Assembly: GCA_036677445.1 (NCBI GenBank)
Contig: JAVBWI010000017.1
Span: 124,001 to 188,000 of the forward strand
Direction of reading: 5' to 3'
Length of the DNA: 64,000 nucleotides
DNA from: JAVBWI01 sp036677445
GTDB lineage: Bacteria; Bacillota; Clostridia; Christensenellales; CAG-138
Position numbers and translations under genes: made by a program. The notes beneath the pieces were generated by a model. It saw only the letters and a list, made by a program, of their open reading frames with translations. It was not told where the DNA came from and made no database searches. Every line of letters begins with the position of its first letter. Position 1 is the first letter of the stretch. Below are positions 61,328-64,000 of the stretch, piece by piece.

Positions 61328-63094
61328 CTACAATATCAGAAATGTGCTGCCGGGGATGACCTTGCATTCCTTTTTAATGCGGCTTGCCTCGGCGGAAAGC
61401 GAGAACACATCCGAAAACCGGCCGCACTGCGCGCGGATGCCCGCGACGGAAAGGGAAAGCAGGGGATACTGCTCCTCGCGCCCCTGGCGGTTTTTTGTAA
61501 TGATGTAGCCGTTTTGCGCATCCCGCTGCGTATAGAAGTCGCTGATGGTATCGTCGAACGTGTAAAGCATCCGCCCGCAGATTTCCTCCGTTTCCTGCAC
61601 TTCCACGATGGCGACGAAGTCGTCCCCGCCCACATGGCCTACGAAGTTTTCGGGCGGCACGGCCTCCTTGATGCACTTTGCAAGGTGCTTGATGACACGG
61701 TCCCCGTTTTCAAAGCCGTACACATCGTTGTAGGCTTTAAAATTGTCCATATCAAAATACAGCACGCAGCGCGCCTGACCCTCGGCAAGCATATTGGAGA
61801 GCGCCTTTTCGATGAGTATATTGCCGGGCAGTGCGGTGAGCGGGTTTAATTGCGTGGCGTTGGTGACCTCGATCTCGATGGTCTTGTTCAGAAGATCCTT
61901 GATGGTGACGATGCCGTAATATTTCCCCTCCGCCGTGACGGTAATGAAATCGTACACCTTTTCCTCCGGCCGCGCCATCGCCAGCTTGCCGGCAAGCGTG
62001 ACGGGCGTTTGAAAATCCAGCGACAAAAACTCCCGGTCCATAATGGTAGCGATGGTCTTGCGGGAATACAGGCTGTAGCCGTATACGCCCGCGACGGCGG
62101 TATTCACCATGTTGCGCGTGACCACGCCCTGCACCGCGCCTTCGCGCGTAACACAAAAGCCCTGCGCGTCCGGCGCGTGCGAAAGCATGACGTACGCCTC
62201 CTGTATCATGACGCTTTCATGGATGGCCGTGGCATTGATGCAAAGGTTGCCGATAAATACATCCGAGAGACTGTACCCGTACAAATGGTTCTTTTTCGCG
62301 TTCAGGTCGACGATGGTGCGCACGACGTCCGGCCCGACAGGCTTTATTGCGGCCTCCGGCCGCTTGATAAAGTAGCCCTGCCCGTAGTGCACGCCGATAT
62401 GAACGAGCGTTTCAAGTTCCTGAATCTTTTCAATGCCCTCCGCGATCAGATACGTTCCCGTGATCTTGGCGAATTCGTACATGCTTTTTACCAGCGCCTG
62501 CTTGACGGTGTCCTTATCGATGCCGCGTATAAGCTGCATATCCAGCTTCAAATAATGCGGCTGCACGTCGGATATGAGGTTGAGGCCGGAATACCCCGCC
62601 CCTGCGTCGTCAATGGCAATTTTATACGCCTGCCCCTTGTAGTAACGGATGATCTCCTTGAATTCACAGATGTTTTTTACCGCGCTGCGCTCGGTGATTT
62701 CAAATATGATTTTATCAGGGTTGATGTCGAATTCGCGCAGGTATTCCTTCGTAAAGCCCTTCTGAAACTTAGCGTCCTCCATAATGTTGGGGTTGACGTT
62801 AAGAAACAGCGTGGCGTTGGATTTGGAGCACTGCATGGCGGAAAGCGCTTTGGTGCGGCAAAGGCGCTCCAGCTCCCAGAGCGACTTGCACCGTTCCGCC
62901 ACGGCAAAAAGCAGCTCCGGGTTTTCCAGCGCCGTCGCGTACGGCCCGCGGCTTAGCGCCTCGTACCCCAATACATATCCGTCGCGCAGCGATACGATGG
63001 GCTGGAATACCGAGGTGATGTTCGCGCCGCGTATGATCTCTTGCAGTTGATCAAAAAACCTGGTAAGGTCACCCTCCTGAAAGCCGTTGTTCAT
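61328..63094 (-). CDS. EAL-CBS-degenerate GGDEF protein
   Basis: The start at 63094 has AAGGAGGAAG. The 588-residue soluble protein has an EAL domain (about 25-265: YEALSRG, NVNPNIM, EITER, DDAGAGYSGLN, LKLD), a CBS-pair region (about 300-425) and a GGDEF-like domain whose motif is GGDDF. The EAL residues for c-di-GMP hydrolysis are mostly present; the cyclase is probably inactive and may bind GTP. CBS domains often bind adenosyl ligands. It likely lowers c-di-GMP in response to energy state, by inference. Confidence 0.85.
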   Translation of the reverse strand: MNNGFQEGDLTRFFDQLQEIIRGANITSVFQPIVSLRDGYVLGYEALSRGPYATALENPELLFAVAERCKSLWELERLCRTKALSAMQCSKSNATLFLNVNPNIMEDAKFQKGFTKEYLREFDINPDKIIFEITERSAVKNICEFKEIIRYYKGQAYKIAIDDAGAGYSGLNLISDVQPHYLKLDMQLIRGIDKDTVKQALVKSMYEFAKITGTYLIAEGIEKIQELETLVHIGVHYGQGYFIKRPEAAIKPVGPDVVRTIVDLNAKKNHLYGYSLSDVFIGNLCINATAIHESVMIQEAYVMLSHAPDAQGFCVTREGAVQGVVTRNMVNTAVAGVYGYSLYSRKTIATIMDREFLSLDFQTPVTLAGKLAMARPEEKVYDFITVTAEGKYYGIVTIKDLLNKTIEIEVTNATQLNPLTALPGNILIEKALSNMLAEGQARCVLYFDMDNFKAYNDVYGFENGDRVIKHLAKCIKEAVPPENFVGHVGGDDFVAIVEVQETEEICGRMLYTFDDTISDFYTQRDAQNGYIITKNRQGREEQYPLLSLSVAGIRAQCGRFSDVFSLSAEASRIKKECKVIPGSTFLIL

Positions 63095-63223
63095 CCGCTT
63101 CCTCCTTGCCGCCTGTGGCGTATGCCGTTTTAACAACAGTATCGGGACGGCGCGCTTTATAATTAACCGCGGCGGATTAAGCCTGCGTGAACTGTATGTA
63201 AACTCTTTATCAACGATGTCCGG

Positions 63224-64000
63224 TCATTCGCCTTGCATAAAGCCGATCACTTCTTCGCAGTAATCCGTATACGGCCTAAGCGCCTGATAGTTCCTTGAAA
63301 ATCGCAGCCGGCCGTCAATTTGCCTGATCAGCGTATCCGTCGCGTTTTCATTTATTCGTTTACAGACATGCCGCGTATCCAGCTTCAATATTTTGCAGGC
63401 TTCCAGCGTAGGGCAGAAATTCATGGAATGGAATACGATGCGATTTTGCGTTTTTTCAACGACCGGCGCCTGTTCCGGCGTAATGCGCAATCTGTTTAAC
63501 AGCAGGCGGTACGCCGATTCCAGCGGGTCTGTGTCCGTCAGTGTCAAACTGTCCTTGTTTTGTTCAAACCACCGTACCCTTTTACGTGCAGATTCTGCAT
63601 TCAGCGCGCAAAGCGCGCTGTCGTCGGCATTCTGGAGCCGGTCAATTTCTGTCCTCACTTCGCTTAGGTAGAGCACCTCGCATTCCTTTTCCAAAATTCC
63701 TGCGTATATGTTCACTTCGGCGCCCGCTTTGGTAAACACCTCCGCACACGGGATACCGCTCCGGCCGCCGCGGAATACCGTCTCTTTCATGGAATATCCA
63801 TATACAACCTCCGTAATGCCGGCCCGGATAACGGCGCGCGCACAAATGGGGCAGGGCGCATGCGTGGATACCAGTACGCATCCGGCCAGATTTTTTCCGA
63901 CCGCCTTGCATGCCTGCCGGATGGCGTTTCGCGCAGCGTGGCAGGAAAAGCAGCCCGGGGTAACTTCCGTATCGTGCGCGGCGGCAACGACCGCGCCGTG
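63224..64000 (-). CDS. Deaminase-fold protein with C-terminal extension, 5' end outside window
   Basis: The frame is open to the right edge, so the N-terminus is missing. The visible part begins in a cytidine/nucleoside-deaminase fold: CHAARNAIRQA, then STHAPCPICARAVIRAGITE and VVYG. The zinc-binding His and the PCPIC cysteines are present, but the catalytic Glu of the HAE motif is Ala (HAAR), and the Glu of the usual EPCPMC is also Ala. About 180 residues follow with a helical C-terminal domain (CPTLEACKILKLDTRHVCKR, RPYTDYCEEV). Enzyme activity is therefore doubtful. Confidence 0.7.
   Translation of the reverse strand, partial: HGAVVAAAHDTEVTPGCFSCHAARNAIRQACKAVGKNLAGCVLVSTHAPCPICARAVIRAGITEVVYGYSMKETVFRGGRSGIPCAEVFTKAGAEVNIYAGILEKECEVLYLSEVRTEIDRLQNADDSALCALNAESARKRVRWFEQNKDSLTLTDTDPLESAYRLLLNRLRITPEQAPVVEKTQNRIVFHSMNFCPTLEACKILKLDTRHVCKRINENATDTLIRQIDGRLRFSRNYQALRPYTDYCEEVIGFMQGE

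Noticed and set aside
1..64000. CRISPR array, rRNA or tRNA genes
   Set aside because: No regularly spaced direct repeats with unique spacers were seen, and no tRNA T-arm or rRNA-like stretch was found on either strand.

Overview
The window looks like chromosomal DNA of a GC-rich, spore-forming, strictly anaerobic member of the Clostridia (Bacillota). The evidence is purine-rich AGGAGG-type ribosome binding sites before nearly every gene, Gram-positive lipoprotein signals, a sortase, spoIID, a Csp-SleC spore germination locus, and anaerobe enzymes (hybrid cluster protein, 2Fe superoxide reductase, indolepyruvate:ferredoxin oxidoreductase). I found no rRNA, tRNA or CRISPR array, so the species cannot be fixed from this window.

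Layout. 1-3150: a lipoprotein, a TetR regulator, a membrane-anchored sigma-like protein and spoIID. 3580-8882: two subtilisin-like Csp proteases with a small co-translated gene, divergent from sleC; together they form the cortex-lysis module of spore germination. 9346-20433: a GntR/ABC operon, a two-gene AT-rich insert, a DUF1538/PII-like pair, a second ABC exporter, a PhzF protein, a frameshifted membrane gene and an alpha/beta hydrolase. 20596-24033: a Crp/Fnr regulator divergent from a ferredoxin-like gene and hcp, a probable nitrosative-stress module. 24269-28529: a secreted protein, an anti-sigma/ECF sigma pair, a lipoprotein and a GtrA protein.

28869-34282 is a 2-oxoacid dehydrogenase operon in the order E2, E3, fused E1 alpha-beta. 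35215-42250 holds a diguanylate cyclase, a TetR regulator, a large surface flavoprotein with two FMN-binding domains, a DeoR regulator, a YccF protein and desulfoferrodoxin. 42499-47598 is AT-richer and partly decayed: small lipoproteins, GNAT, DinB and VOC proteins, at least two broken genes, a perfect 30-base palindrome and a duplicated promoter. 47625-51810 encodes a PAS-GGDEF protein and a large tandem-HTH protein. 52541-54187 carries a sortase gene between long inverted repeats. 55212-57541 is iorAB. 57950-63094 holds two GGDEF/EAL proteins and a small DUF2089-type operon. The right edge cuts a deaminase-fold gene whose catalytic glutamate appears to be missing.

Themes. Four c-di-GMP proteins lie in 28 kb. 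Several regulators have convincing palindromic operators at their own or a neighbour's promoter (Crp/Fnr, TetR, DeoR, DUF2089, tandem-HTH, ECF). The intergenic DNA is loaded with modular hairpin repeats, mostly at gene 3' ends, plus at least two MITE-like elements.
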